DNA of 64,000 bases from positions 6,014,001-6,078,000 of the forward strand of contig OX381708.1 in the NCBI GenBank assembly GCA_947462335.1. Direction: 5' to 3'. Below are positions 40,847 through 52,652 of this stretch, piece after piece. Numbering within the stretch: position 1 is the stretch's first letter; each line of letters starts with the position of its first letter. The stretch is from Harmothoe impar. Lineage: Eukaryota > Annelida > Polychaeta > Phyllodocida > Polynoidae. Below the pieces are notes generated by a model that worked only from the letters and a program-made list of their open reading frames with translations, made no database searches and had not been told where the DNA came from. The position numbers and the translations under genes were made by a program.

Positions 40847-43417
40847 GTATTTGATGGATTTATAAGCCGAACGTACCCAATCGAAAGTGGCAGCCATATT
40901 GATGTCTATCTGACAGATGCTCTTTTCATGGTAAAGTTACTAGTAACAAGTTGGTGATGTCCACATTTGTCTAATATGGTATAAATGTCTTTCTTTAATT
41001 TATACAGCATTATAGATACTGGTAGCAATATATAGTGCTTCACATCATTAGAAAGCTAATTTTCTGGGCATAATTTGCGTGCACATCATAATTTAGCGCA
41101 CCTAAGCATGCGAAATGCGCAAAAATATGTACAGAGCGAAAATTAATACGTTTACAGTACTGTAAATTCTCAAGTGCAAGCCACAGCTTCTCAGATGGCC
41201 AGTGTGGCTTTTATGGTCGGCCCAGAGTCAAAATTAGGCTTATACACAAGAATTTATAGCACTGTGAACCGTATACTTGCCCATATGTATCCATAGCCTA
41301 CACCCGAGCTTGGTCTGACCCAGTGTGTTAACAAGGTCTGGCGTTGAATTAGCACATGTTGCTACATATACTACCATCACACCAAATTCTGCTCTGATCA
41401 AGCTGACATGGTGAAGAATTACGTGTAGGTAACTACTTTTACGGTCACCCTTGGAATTTTGAAAAAGACTACATTGATGACTGAGCAGAAATGCAGTCAA
41501 GGCAGACCTTCCCAGGTAGAAAAATATCATGATAAATATCATAATATATCATGTTGAACCATGATCTATCATAATTTATCATGATAAATCATAATTAAGC
41601 ATGTTTTTGTCTACCATGATTAATCTTGATAAATCATACTTTGTTATGATATTACCTCTTGAGAGGGGAAATCATGATTAATCACGTTTTCTCCTACCAT
41701 GATTAAATATGATTAATCATACTATGTCATGATCTTACCTCCTGAGGGGCAAAATCATGATAAATCATGTTTTCATCTATTAGGCCACACTTAAAAAAAA
41801 GTCTGTTTCCGGTGGAGCGGGCGGGTGACCTTTTTTCCCAAGGCTACCCGCCAGCATTTTTTTTTTTTTTTTTTTCTTTTTGTCAGTGGCCAATTTTTTT
41901 TTTTTTTTGCCCAATTTTTTCTTTCTCGGCGGCGGTTCAATAATCCATAGTTATTAGGATAAAACCGCCTAACACCCAGCTTTTATTTGATACCAAACAA
42001 GCCTATATAGACATATGCAATGCCCAGGTACCGGGTGGGAAAGACATGTTTAACATTAAAAAAAAAAAAATCTAAAAAAAAAAAAAAGATTTTGCGGCCT
42101 AGCGGGTGAGTTATTTTTAGCCCACCCGCTCCACCGGAAACAGACCTTTTTTCCCAAGGCTACCCGCCAGCATTTTTTTTTTTTTTTTTTTTCTTTTTGT
42201 CAGTGGCCAATTTTATTTTTTTTTTGCCCAATTTTTTCTTTCTCGGCGGCGGTTCAATAATCCATAGTTATTAGGATAAAACCGCCTAACACCCAGCTTT
42301 TATTTGATACCAAACAAGCCTATATAGACATATGCAATGCCCAGGTACCGGGTGGGAAAGACATGTTTAACATTAAAAAAAAAAAAATCTAAAAAAAAAA
42401 AAAAGATTTTGCGGCCTAGCGGGTGAGTTATTTTTAGCCCACCCGCTCCACCGGAAACAGACTTTTTTTTAAGTGTGGCCTAATAGATGAAAACATGATT
42501 TATCATGATTTTGCCCCTCAGGAGGTAAGATCATGACATAGTATGATTAATCATATTTAATCATGGTAGGAGAAAACGTGATTAATCATGATTTCCCCTC
42601 TCAAGAGGTAATATCATAACAAAGTATGATTTATCAAGATTAATCATGGTAGACAAAAACATGCTTAATTATGATTTATCATGATAAATTATGATAGATC
42701 ATGGTTCAACATGATATATTATGATATTTATCATGATATTTTTCTACCTGGGAAGGTCTGCCTTGACTGCATTTCTGCTCAGTCATCAATGTAGTCTTTT
42801 TCAAAATTCCAAGGGTGACCGTAAAAGTAGTTACCTACACGTAATTCTTCACCATGTCAGCTTGATCAGAGCAGAATTTGGTGTGATGGTAGTATATGTA
42901 GCAACATGTGCTAATTCAACGCCAGACCTTGTTAACACACTGGGTCAGACCAAGCTCGGGTGTAGGCTATGGATACATATGGGCAAGTATACGGTTCACA
43001 GTGCTATAAATTCTTGTGTATAAGCCTAATTTTGACTCTGGGCCGACCATAAAAGCCACACTGGCCATCTGAGAAGCTGTGGCTTGCACTTGAGAATTTA
43101 CAGTACTGTAAACGTATTAATTTTCGCTCTGTACATATTTTTGCGCATTTCGCATGCTTAGGTGCGCTAAATTATGATGTGCACGCAAATTATGCCCAGA
43201 AAATTAGCTTTCTAATGATGTGAAGCACTATATATTGCTACCAGTATCTATAATGCTGTATAAATTAAAGAAAGACATTTATACCATATTAGACAAATGT
43301 GGACATCACCAACTTGTTACTAGTAACTTTACCATGAAAAGAGCATCTGTCAGATAGACATCAATATGGCTGCCACTTTCGATTGGGTACGTTCGGCTTA
43401 TAAATCCATCAAATACA
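40847..43417. repeat. ~2.57-kb near-perfect palindrome (two ~975-base arms)
   Basis: The left arm (40847 to about 41823) and right arm (about 42441-43417) are inverse copies; a 303-base stretch in each (41240-41542 and 42721-43023) translates identically, so identity there is essentially complete. Arms contain CAGTACTGTAAACGTATTAA-type sequence outside and ATCATGATTAATCATGAT satellite inside, with CCCAGGTAGAAAAATATCAT at the junction. A separate element occupies the centre. Confidence 0.92.
41784..42480. mobile_element. TIR element with duplicated core at the palindrome centre
   Basis: GGCCACACTTAAAAAAAAGT, CTGTTTCCGGTGG and its inverse bound two ~317-base direct copies (about 41830-42146 and 42147-42463), each with TTTCTCGGCGGCGGTTCAAT and AGGTACCGGGTGGGAAAGAC. 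The flanks CATCTATTA and TAATAGATG place it exactly on the dyad. Confidence 0.8.
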
Positions 43418-43424
43418 TGATAAT

Positions 43425-44054
43425 TCATATTTTATTGTGATATTGCCTCGTGGGAGGAGAAATCATGATTAATCATGTTTCTCTTACCATGATTAATCAT
43501 ACTATATTATGATCTTACCTCCTGAGAAGAGAAATCAAAAATTATGTTTTTCTTTTTTATGATGTCATTAAAAAACATACTTTATCATGATCCAACCTCT
43601 TGAGAGGGGAAACATGATTTATCATCATTTTACCTAATCATACTTAATCATAATTTATCATGATCCATCACGCTTTTATCCGTTGGGAGAGAAACCATGA
43701 TTTATCATGATTCTACCTGACCATGAATAATCATAATGTATTTTGACTGGTCATGATATCACCCATGGAGAGGGAAAACATGATTTATCATGATTTTATC
43801 TTACCATAATTAATCATAATATTTCATGATTTATCATGATTTGACACAGTAAGTGAGAAAACATGATTTATCATGCTTTTATTTGACCATGACTAATCAT
43901 GGTATATCATGATTTACTATGATCTTTCCCATTGATCGGAAAACCAGATTTTCAAGATTTTACCTGATCATGATTTATCATAATCTCACCCAATGAGACG
44001 GAAACTAGTTTTATCATGAGTTTACCTTACCATTAATATCATAATATATTATGA
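43425..44054. repeat. ATCATGATTTATCATGATT satellite block
   Basis: Degenerate repeats of AACATGATTTATCATGATTT with CTCCTGAGAGG-type spacers every 60-90 bases. Similar blocks lie at 41520-41780, 42483-42740, 49800-50300 and 51890-52190. Confidence 0.85.
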
Positions 44055-47000
44055 TTTTACCTCGGTCACCACTACAGTGGTTCGAGGTTATACAGGAGAG
44101 ATGGTATCGAGGCTAGCGCATGCGTATCGTCAGTTTCCGGTAGCGTCTACTTCGTATGACATCGTCGGGTAAGTTTTAAGCGACTTTTGTCGCTTTTTAT
44201 AATAAAACAACTCCTTCGGGGAGAAATATTAGATGGTTTCCATCTAAAAAACACACCAGCGGACATATAGGTACAGCTCTGCTGGGTTGTTACCGTCCGC
44301 AAAGGTGAATAATTTTCGAAATAACATGTCAAACCATGGCGCGGACGCTGAGATTTCTATCCCGGCAGCGCAGACAGACTTTTTCGAAAATTAATCGTAT
44401 TTTATCGCTTTTATGGCGAAATAAATACAAAAAACAACCCCAGCGACCACAAGCTATCCTTCGGCAGGATGATAGTGGTTCGCAGAGGGAAAACAATCGA
44501 AAATAAGACCAAAAAAAAGATCGGTGAGGAGACGCTGCCAGCGAACTCTACCGCCATCTTGGATTTAAGTTGTTTTTGGTTGCTTCGGCCACGACGGTCT
44601 TCGATTTGAAAGAATTTGAAAATAATTCTTCGCTCTAGCGTAGTTTATAGCGAAAATAGATCGTCTTAGCGCTACTGTCGTCGACTTTGGGCCTAACTTT
44701 GACGAAAATTGCTTAGTGTTAGCGCTAGAAGCAATAAAAACATTGCTGAAAAGTGGGCGATATTAGGGGGAGTTACCGGGAACGCGGTTCTGTGGTCTGT
44801 CCCAAAAGCAGTGAGACGTTAGCTTTTCACAACAAGGGTAGCCTATGGGCTGTTACTAAACATATGAGACGATAGCTTTCAACAATATGGGGGAGTTCAC
44901 TAGAACTCGCTGGTACAGTCGGCTCTGTTTTTCCAAAAGTAGTGAGACCTTAGTTCTTCACAAAACGGTAGCATATGGTCTTCTCCTTAAGGTCTATAGT
45001 CTGTCCCAAAGTATAGGAGACAGCAGCTCTCACTAACAAATTTGGGAAAAATAAAATTGTCCAATTTTAGCAGATGGTCAATTTCGCTAGAGATCGCTAA
45101 CAAATGACCTAAAACGCTAACATATGGTACAAAACTAGGCTATGAGGACTCCCCAAACTGTAAGTTTCCACTTCCCAGGTGGTTTAAATCAGAGCCAAAT
45201 AAACAAAGCAAAGTTTAGCAAACAAAGCAAAGTTTAGCCTTTATTGGAGATAATCTTATTAATTTGAGATAATCTTAAAGATTGGTGGTTTTTTGGGGGG
45301 AATAAATTTGGAAAAGTTTAACTTTAATTTTGAGAGATTTTTTATGAAAACCCCCCTTTTTCTTTTTCTTTCACTGGATAAAATTCATAATTTCTAGGAA
45401 ATTATGAATTTCAAGAAAGATTTTCTAAGAAAATCTTTGTGGTTGACTTAAGGCTAGTGTTCTTCGGAAGCATCAAGTCATAAAACTAACCATCATGACA
45501 AACTTGTGCTACTTCGGTAGCAAGTCATAAAATTGATCATCATGACGAACTTGTGCTATTTCGATAGGACTAACAAGTCATAAAATTGATCATCATGACG
45601 AACTTGTGCTACTTCAGTAGGACTGACAAGTCATTAAATTGATCATCATGACGAACTTGTGCTATTTCGATAGGACTAACAAGTCATAAATTGATCATCA
45701 TGACAAACTTGTGCTACTTCAGTAGGACTGACAAGTCAAAAAGTTTGATCATCATGACGAATCTGCGCTACTTTGGGTAGCAATAACAAGTCAAAAACTC
45801 TACTATAAGACGAAACTGTACTACTTGGGTAGGACTAAATAAAAACAATATGACTTGTGCCTAGTACAGCTGGTACAGTATGCTCTGTATCAAAAAGAGT
45901 GAGACATTAGATCTTCACAATAAGTGTAGCCTATGGTCTGTTCCAAAGGCACTAACTAATATCCCCCAAGTAGATCAAGTATTGATTCTGCTAAAAATTT
46001 TCAAGCTGGTAACACTATTAACTTCTTAGAAATGGGGGGGAAATTTTACCAAAGACACATGGGTGTTGGAGCAGAAGTCATAAAACTAACCATCATGACA
46101 AACTTGTGCTACTTCAGTAGGACGGACATGTCATGAAACTATCTATCATGACAAACTTGTGCTACTTTGGGTAGGACTAACAAGTCATTAAAACTTAACA
46201 TTATGACGAACTTGTGCTACTTCGGTAGGACTAAAAAGTCGTAAAACTTAACTTCATGACAAAAGTGTGCTATTTCGGTAGTACTAACAAGTCATAAAAC
46301 TGATTATCATGACGAACTTATGCTACTTCAGTAGGACTGACAAGTCATAAAATTGATCATCGTGGCGAACTTGTGCTATTTCGGTAGGACTGACAAGTCA
46401 TAAATTGATCATCATGACAAACTTGTGCTACTTCGGTAGGACCGACAAGTCATAAAATTGATTATCATGACGAACTGGGACTACTTTGGTAGGACTAATA
46501 AGTCATAAACTGATCATCATGAAGTCATAAGATTGATCATCATGACGAACTTGTGCTACTTTGGTAGGACTAACAAGTTTTAAAGAAACGCTACTGCCGT
46601 GAGTTTTGGGCGAAAGTAAGTTGAAGTTGAAACTATTCGGGGAAAAATTTACGGGATCTTTAGTATCCAGACACCATATTTGACAAACATGGGAGGTTTT
46701 GTTTAAGCAAATCCAGTCGATAAATGGGCTATGGGTTTTTGTGAAAACCCCCCCTTTTTTGGGGAAACAATTCATAGTTCACTAGATCTATACAACAGTT
46801 GGGACAAACTTGTGCTACTTTGGTAGGGCTAACAAGTCATGAAACTAAGCAGCATGACGAACTTGTGCTACTTTGGTAGGACTAACAAGTCATAAAACTG
46901 ATCATCATGACGAACTTGTGCTACTTCGGTAGGACTAACAAGTCATAAAACTTGACGTCATGACGAACTTATGCTACTTCGGTAGGACTAAAAAGTCATA

Positions 47001-47617
47001 AAACTATTCATCAGGACAAACTTGTGCTACTTTGGTAGGACTAACAAGTCATGAAATGCTACTAGACATATTAATGACTAGACCTTTTGCCAAACAAAGT
47101 TAAATATTAGCCTTTTCTGGTGGTAGTCGTTCGCCAGGGTAGCTCCCGATAATTAATTTGGCGAAACAAGATTTTTTAGGAATCTTAGGTTGGCGAAACA
47201 AGATTTCGTTACCGATACTGATCTTATTACTTCAGCGAAAATTGTTCAAGCTGGTCAATGGGGCATATAATGACTATCGCTCTGCAGGGCGATCACTCCG
47301 CAAAGGTTGAGGCGATTATAGTTGTTAACTGTAAATAATTTATAACTCACTGAAGCTATAGAACGTTTGTGACAAACTTGTGCTATTTTTTCTAGGACTA
47401 ACAAGTCATAAAGCTAAGCGTCATGACGAACTTGTGCTACGTTGGTAGGGCTAACAAGTCATGAAACTAATCATCATGACGAACTTGTGCTAGTTTGGTA
47501 GGACTAGCAAGTCATAAAACTGATCATCATGACGAACTTGTGCTACTTCAGTAGGACTAACAAGTCATGAAACTTAACGTCATGACGGTTTTGGGCTAGT
47601 TTGATAGGACTAACAAG

Positions 47618-47905
47618 TCAAATTAAACTACTAACTGACAATACTACTGCATTAGCATATGTCAAACACAGGGGTGGTGTGGTCTCCCCTCAATGTAACA
47701 TGGTAGAAAAACTAATATGGGAGTGGGCTGAGGAGAACCGGAATTGGCTCACCATAGCTCATATCCCAGGAGTGGAGAATGTGTTGGCTGACTACAAGTC
47801 CAGAAACTTTAATGATGACATTGAATGGAAAGTCAGTGACAACATATTTACCAAAATCTGTGAGAGGTTTGGGAGGCCAGATGTAGACCTATTTGAAGTA
47901 ATTTA
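47618..47905 (+). pseudogene. RNase H fragment of a DIRS/Ngaro-type retroelement
   Basis: The frame reads LLTDNTTALAYVKHRGG, KLIWEWAEENRNWLTIAHIP, GVENVLADYKSRNFND, and GRPDVDLFE. The D-N-x-x-x-x-x-Y-V...H-I-P-G-x-x-N-x-x-A-D-x-x-S-R pattern is the RNase H signature of tyrosine-recombinase retroelements (DIRS1, Ngaro), which in those elements sits after reverse transcriptase. Here only about 95 codons remain, flanked directly by 53-base repeat units. It is open but cannot function alone. No reverse transcriptase or tyrosine recombinase is visible in the window. Confidence 0.8.
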
Positions 47906-48236
47906 TAGCTCACGAGATCTATAAAACATTTGTGACAAGCTGGTACTACTTTGCTAGGACTAACACGTCATGAAACTAATTATCATGACGAACTTGTGCT
48001 ACTTTGGTAGGACTAACAAGTCAAAACTGATCATCAGGATGAACTTGTGCTACTTCGGTAGGACTAACAAATCATAAAACTGATCATCATGACGAACTTG
48101 TGCTACTTCGGTAGGGCTGACAAGTCAAATAAATTGGTCATGGTGAACTTGTGCTACTTCGGTAGGACTAACAAGTCAACACAACCCCCCGCCTGTGTCA
48201 AACCCTGGAAGTCAGGGTGTTAAGAAGAAGGCCCCG

Positions 48237-48415
48237 AAGTAGATATGACTTTATTAATTCTGCTCAAAATTTTCAAGGGGCTAACATTGTTAACTTCTTA
48301 GACATGTGGGGGAAATTTTACCAAAGACACAGGGGTGTTGGAGCAGGTTGGAGGGGTTTTGAAACCCCCCTTTTGTGGGTGACACTACTGACAAGAGCTC
48401 TAAGTTCTTAAGCCG
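48237..48415 (+). pseudogene. repeated coding-like fragment (DFINSAQNFQ type), copy 1
   Basis: Reads YDFINSAQNFQGANIVNFLD, MWGKFYQRHRGVGAGW before frames drift. Near copies are at 48818-49003 and 45965-46075. Possibly another domain of the same retroelement as the RNase H fragment; family not recognised. Confidence 0.45.
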
Positions 48416-48814
48416 TTTCAAGAGTGAGGCAATAAGGTTTTTGTCACTTAAATTGCTCACAGTCAAGTTAATCATGTTAATCTAATAAAAAAGGGCTCAA
48501 AACTATCGAAAAGTTGTCTATTTAAAAATAGATTGATCAGCATGATAAACTTGTGCTACTTCGGTAGGATTAACAAGTCATAAAATTGATCATTATGACG
48601 AACTTGTGCTACTTCGGTTGGACTAACAGGTCAGAAGACTGACCGTCATGACAAACTTGTGCTACTTCGGTAGGACAAATAAGTCATAAAAATTGATCAT
48701 CATGACGAACTTGTGCTACTTCGGTAGGACTAACAAGTCATAAAACTAAGCATCATGATGAACTGGTGCGGGTTTCTTATTGGTTTTAAAGGCCAAGTAG
48801 AGCAGGTGGGTGAG

Positions 48815-49003
48815 TCTGACTTTATTAACTCTGCTCAAAATTTTCAAGATGGTAACACGGTTATCTTCTTAGAAATGTGGGGGGAAATTTTACCAAAGAC
48901 ACATGAGTGTTGGAGCAGGTTCGAGGGGTTAAAACCCCCCCCTTTTGTGGTTGACACCACTGACAAGAGCTCTAAGTTTCCACTAACATTCAATGATGAT
49001 TGA
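48815..49003 (+). pseudogene. repeated coding-like fragment, copy 2
   Basis: Reads SDFINSAQNFQDGNTVIFLE, MWGEILPKTHECWSRFEG, then VDTTDKSSKFPLTFNDD and a stop. Relative to copy 1 it has a frame change after MWG, showing decay. Confidence 0.45.
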
Positions 49004-49435
49004 AATGTCGGTTGAGACCATACAGGAATTTATTAAGTTTAAAAATGAATTCTAAGGTGTTAAGAATCAATTGCTTGTCCATTTATTCAGGATAGAAACA
49101 TTTATTACATAAAAGTTATCTGCTGAATATAAAATACAAAAACACAAAAAATTCTCAAAATAAAATGTGAAAATTGTGATGATCGTAAAAGTTGTGACCT
49201 GGGAGGAATTTATATGTTTTTTAAATAAATTCTAGGGTGTTATGAAACAACTGCTTGGCATTTTATTCAGAATAGAAACATTTACTGCATAAAAGTTCTC
49301 TACTGAATAGAAAATACAAAATTCTCAAAATATTTATGGGAGAGGAAAATTATCAGAAATGACTCTGAAGTCTCCTGTATAACCTCGAACCACTGTAGTG
49401 GTGACCGAGGTAAAATTGTAGAATTAAATGAGACT

Positions 49436-49803
49436 TACCAGGGTAAGGTGATATTTGATTATGATTTTGCCGAGGGCACCACTAGTGGTGCAGAGTATAC
49501 AGGCCCACCCGCCCTCGCCTTAATCAGAAATCGAGTGATTACTCTGGTTCTCAAAAGATTAATCTTAAAAATCAAAAGAGATTGATATTTATATTGGTTT
49601 TACGCAGCAAAAATCATTAGTTGTGGGAATTCATTTAACTCCACAATAAGTGCTGTATAACTTTCTATCTTATAAATATTTAGTCTCTAAATCCTGACGA
49701 TACGCATGCACTAGCCTCGATACCATCTCTCCTGTATACTCTGCACCACTAGTGGTGCCCTCGGCAAAATCATAATCAAATATCACCTTACCCTGGTAAG
49801 TCA
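49436..49803. mobile_element. short TIR element related to the 5.4-kb unit
   Basis: TTACCAGGGTAAGGTGATAT, GAGGGCACCACTAGTGGTGC, AGAGTATACAGG and the inverse at 49730-49803. Next to its right TIR, GACGATACGCATGCACTAGC and CTCGATACCATCTCTCCTGT match the inner left end of the 44055 unit, so this is an internally deleted relative. Confidence 0.8.
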
Positions 49804-50300
49804 TTTAATTCTACAATTAATCATGATTTTATACATTGCGACAGAAAACATGATTTATCACGATCCTAATCAATCATAATATATCGTGATTTATTATGAT
49901 CTTTCCCATTGATAGGAAAAATATAATTTATCATGATTTTACCTGACTTTGATTTATCATGGTGTATGATGATTCATCATCATCTCACCCAATGAGAGGA
50001 AAACATGATTTATCATAATTTTACCTTACCATGATTGATCTTAATATAATCATGGTTTATCATCATTTCATGCATCGAGAGGCAGCATGATTTATCATGA
50101 TTTTTCGAGAGGCAGCATGATTTATCATGATTTTATTTGACCATGATTAATCATAATATTATATCATGATTTATTATAATATCTCCCATTGACGGGGAAA
50201 ACATACATATATCTTGCCATGATATTTCATGATATTTCATAATATGACATAATTTATCATGATATCACACTTTGAGAGGAAACTATCCCGGCCTACTGGA
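49804..50300. repeat. ATCATGAT satellite block
   Basis: Repeats of AACATGATTTATCATGATTT with TGAGAGG spacers, as at 43425. Confidence 0.8.
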
Positions 50301-50344
50301 GGAGGTTGCGGACAGCTTTGGAAAGTGTAAATCATATTATCATG

Positions 50345-50745
50345 AATAATCATCATTTTAAGGCTTCTGAAGGGATACAACCCTTGGTACTAACCAGGGA
50401 AATAGGGAACCCGTTACTATACAATGTTTCCAGGCTTCAGCATGGGTACAACCTGAGATACTAACCAGGGGAGTTAGGGGACATTGATCCCGTCATTATG
50501 CATTATTTTAATGCTTCTATTGGGGCACAACCCGTGATACTAACCAGGAGAGCTAGGGGACATTGATCCCGTTATTATACATTATTTTAAGGCTTCTGGT
50601 GGGGCACAACCTGCGATACTAACCAGGGGAGTTAGGGGACACTGATCCCGTTATTATACATTATTTTAAAGCTTCTGCAGGGGCACAACCCGTAATACTA
50701 ACCAGGGGAGTTAGGGGACACTGATCCCGTTATCATACATTATAT
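50345..50745. repeat. ~88-base tandem repeat, four to five copies
   Basis: Unit: ATTATTTTAAGGCTTCTG, GGGCACAACCCGTGATACTA, ACCAGGGGAGTTAGGGGACA, CTGATCCCGTTATTATAC. Confidence 0.9.
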
Positions 50746-51889
50746 GTGGTTATGTGATAGAGGTAGAGGTGCGACCACACAACAATGCTCCCCTATAAAC
50801 AGCAACTCCAGCTTCTTGCGCCATGGCTGCATCCTTGCGCGTCCTCATTACAGAGGACGCCAAGGGTGTGAGCCATAGCAGCGTCCTCATGTATGGCTAT
50901 CATTTTAGACTTCTAAGATTAAAAATGTATGCACATGGAATTTAACTTATTCATTGTAGTTTTGACACTTGCAAACTTGTTCAATGCAATGAAAAATGAT
51001 GCATTCGTATGCATACAAATTGATATGGTGTTTAGATGGTGACAACAATAGTTAAAATGGCTTTATGTTAACAGATTGGGAGAAAATCAATGAAAACTGT
51101 AACTGTAAAGAAATTATGATTTTTTTTGGCAAACTTTAGAAAGAAATCGTGTAGATAGTGCAGTAGCTACATATATATTCTAGATGAATCCGAGAGATCT
51201 AAGGTGCAACTTCTGGAGCCACTAAGAAATTGTGAGTTTAGTGAGCCTTGATTGAGTGAGAATGGTACTACACTGTAGTAGCATACTGCTTGGGACTGGG
51301 CCGTGACCAGTGGTTCCACTAGCCTTTAGTCAGTGCCCAACCCCCCCCCCCCCCCCCCCCCCCCCCCACTGCATACACACTCCCCCGCTCCTCCAGGCCC
51401 GGCGTCTCCCAGCACCAAGTCTCACCACCCAACTATCTAGAGAAACCACATACACCCTTATGTAAACCATACACAGTGTGACATGCTCCTCTCCCTCTTG
51501 CTGGTGGGGGTGGGGGGGGGGGGGGGTGAATGAGATGTATGAGAAAAAGATGTGACATGACATTAAAATCAACATGGGACAGGACAGGTTCTTATAGGCG
51601 ACATTGGACATGGTGATTTAAGTGACAGGTGACATGGCCATTTCATGCAACATGGGGACCCCATTTTGGTGAGTTTAATTAACTGCTCTATTTGATTTAA
51701 ATGAACACACACATTAACGTTGTGCCTCCACCCCCCCCCCTCCCCCCACACCTTTAGTATTGTAATGCTGTGTGATATCGACGGCATTGACAGCATTGAC
51801 ACCTTTTAATGCAGCAACCCAACACCGCACACCGTCCGACGCACACCACTCACTGACCAACCTTGAGAGGAGGGAGGTGTTTTCATGGA
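50746..51889. other. intergenic, no gene; C-run at 51341 and G-run at 51509
   Basis: Contains a run of about 27 C, CATGACATTAAAATCAACAT-type CATGTC repeats (51550-51660) and otherwise unstructured sequence. The minus-strand frames with poly-Gly/Pro are homopolymer artefacts. Confidence 0.4.
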
Positions 51890-52191
51890 AATCATTATTT
51901 AAAAAACGTGAAATAATGTGATACTTAATGTGATTACATCATAATACTTATCATGATGAAATATATTTAATCATGATTAATATTATGATAAAGTATAATA
52001 AATCATGATAAATTATGATTCATCATGGGAATTTTCATGCGGTAAACCATATAATATCATGGTTTATTATGGTCATCATCATGATAGATCATAATATTAC
52101 CATGATATATCATGTTTTACAAATCATGATATCCGTGAAAAACGCATGGCGATATAATCATGATATTAATTATGATATTTTTCTACCTGGG
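51890..52191. repeat. ATCATGAT satellite ending in TTTTTCTACCTGGG
   Basis: Satellite words run to TATGATATTTTTCTACCTGG at 52172-52191, the inverse of CCCAGGTAGAAAAATATCAT at 41511, so it may be the far terminus of a foldback-type element. Confidence 0.65.
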
Positions 52192-52599
52192 TTGGTCTCC
52201 ATAGCAACATGCTGTGACATCAGCCAGACATCATCAAAACATGTTTTTGTTACCAATAGATGCAATGGATTCATTAAATCATAGCATAGATAAAAAGATA
52301 CAAAATAGGTTTCATTCATGATTTAGTTTTTTTAAATTTAGCAAGAGCTTGTACAGTTTGCTCATATTATGCTTTACAAGAAAGTTACCATTTTGCTTTA
52401 GGAGCTTACATTTTTTCAAGTTGATATTTACCTCGAAGAGACAACACTTTCCCTACTTCTGTAGTCTCTACCCTTTCCCTGAGAAAAAAAAATAGGCTCA
52501 GTCAGGATACCCCTGAACAGAGGTATTTGTTCTTTTTGGCCTCAAGAAGTTTAACCGTTTATAAGCACTTTAGTTACTAACACTTGTCATGTATTTCAG

Positions 52600-52652
52600 G
52601 CACCCATTTCAGGATATCCCCCATATGAGGTCTAGCAGCGCTGCCAGCTGAT
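52600..52652 (+). promoter_or_regulatory. splice acceptor and 5' UTR of Kelch 1
   Basis: ACTTGTCATGTATTTCAG is a good pyrimidine-tract/AG acceptor 53 bases before the ATG. Kelch 2 has the same arrangement, supporting a real 5' UTR intron. Confidence 0.6.

Larger units (their letters stand above)
45460..48750. repeat. 53-base tandem repeat array with coding inserts
   Basis: Unit approximately GACGAACTTGTGCTACTTCG, GTAGGACTAACAAGTCATAA, AACTGATCATCAT. Some 40 copies, in the same orientation, in runs broken by unrelated inserts at about 45840-46075, 46575-46790, 47055-47365, 47618-47930 and 48183-48535. The unit length is not a multiple of three. Confidence 0.88.
44055..49417. mobile_element. 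5.4-kb TIR-bounded composite unit
   Basis: Left ATTTTACCTCGGTCACCACT, ACAGTGGTTCGAGGTTATAC; right the inverse, GTATAACCTCGAACCACTGT, AGTGGTGACCGAGGTAAAAT (49376-49417). Contents: 1.3 kb of unassigned sequence (44100-45400), a large 53-base tandem array, retroelement coding fragments, and 400 bases of AT-rich tail. It is embedded in ATCATGAT satellite on both sides. Confidence 0.75.

Noticed and set aside
41240..43023. Two identical 100-aa ORFs in opposite orientation
   Set aside because: They are the two arms of the palindrome. The translation has no recognised domain and runs from unrelated outer sequence into satellite; likely chance.
45460..48750. CRISPR-like array of 53-base units
   Set aside because: Units are contiguous, without unique spacers of constant length, the sequence is eukaryotic and no cas genes are present; it is a tandem minisatellite.
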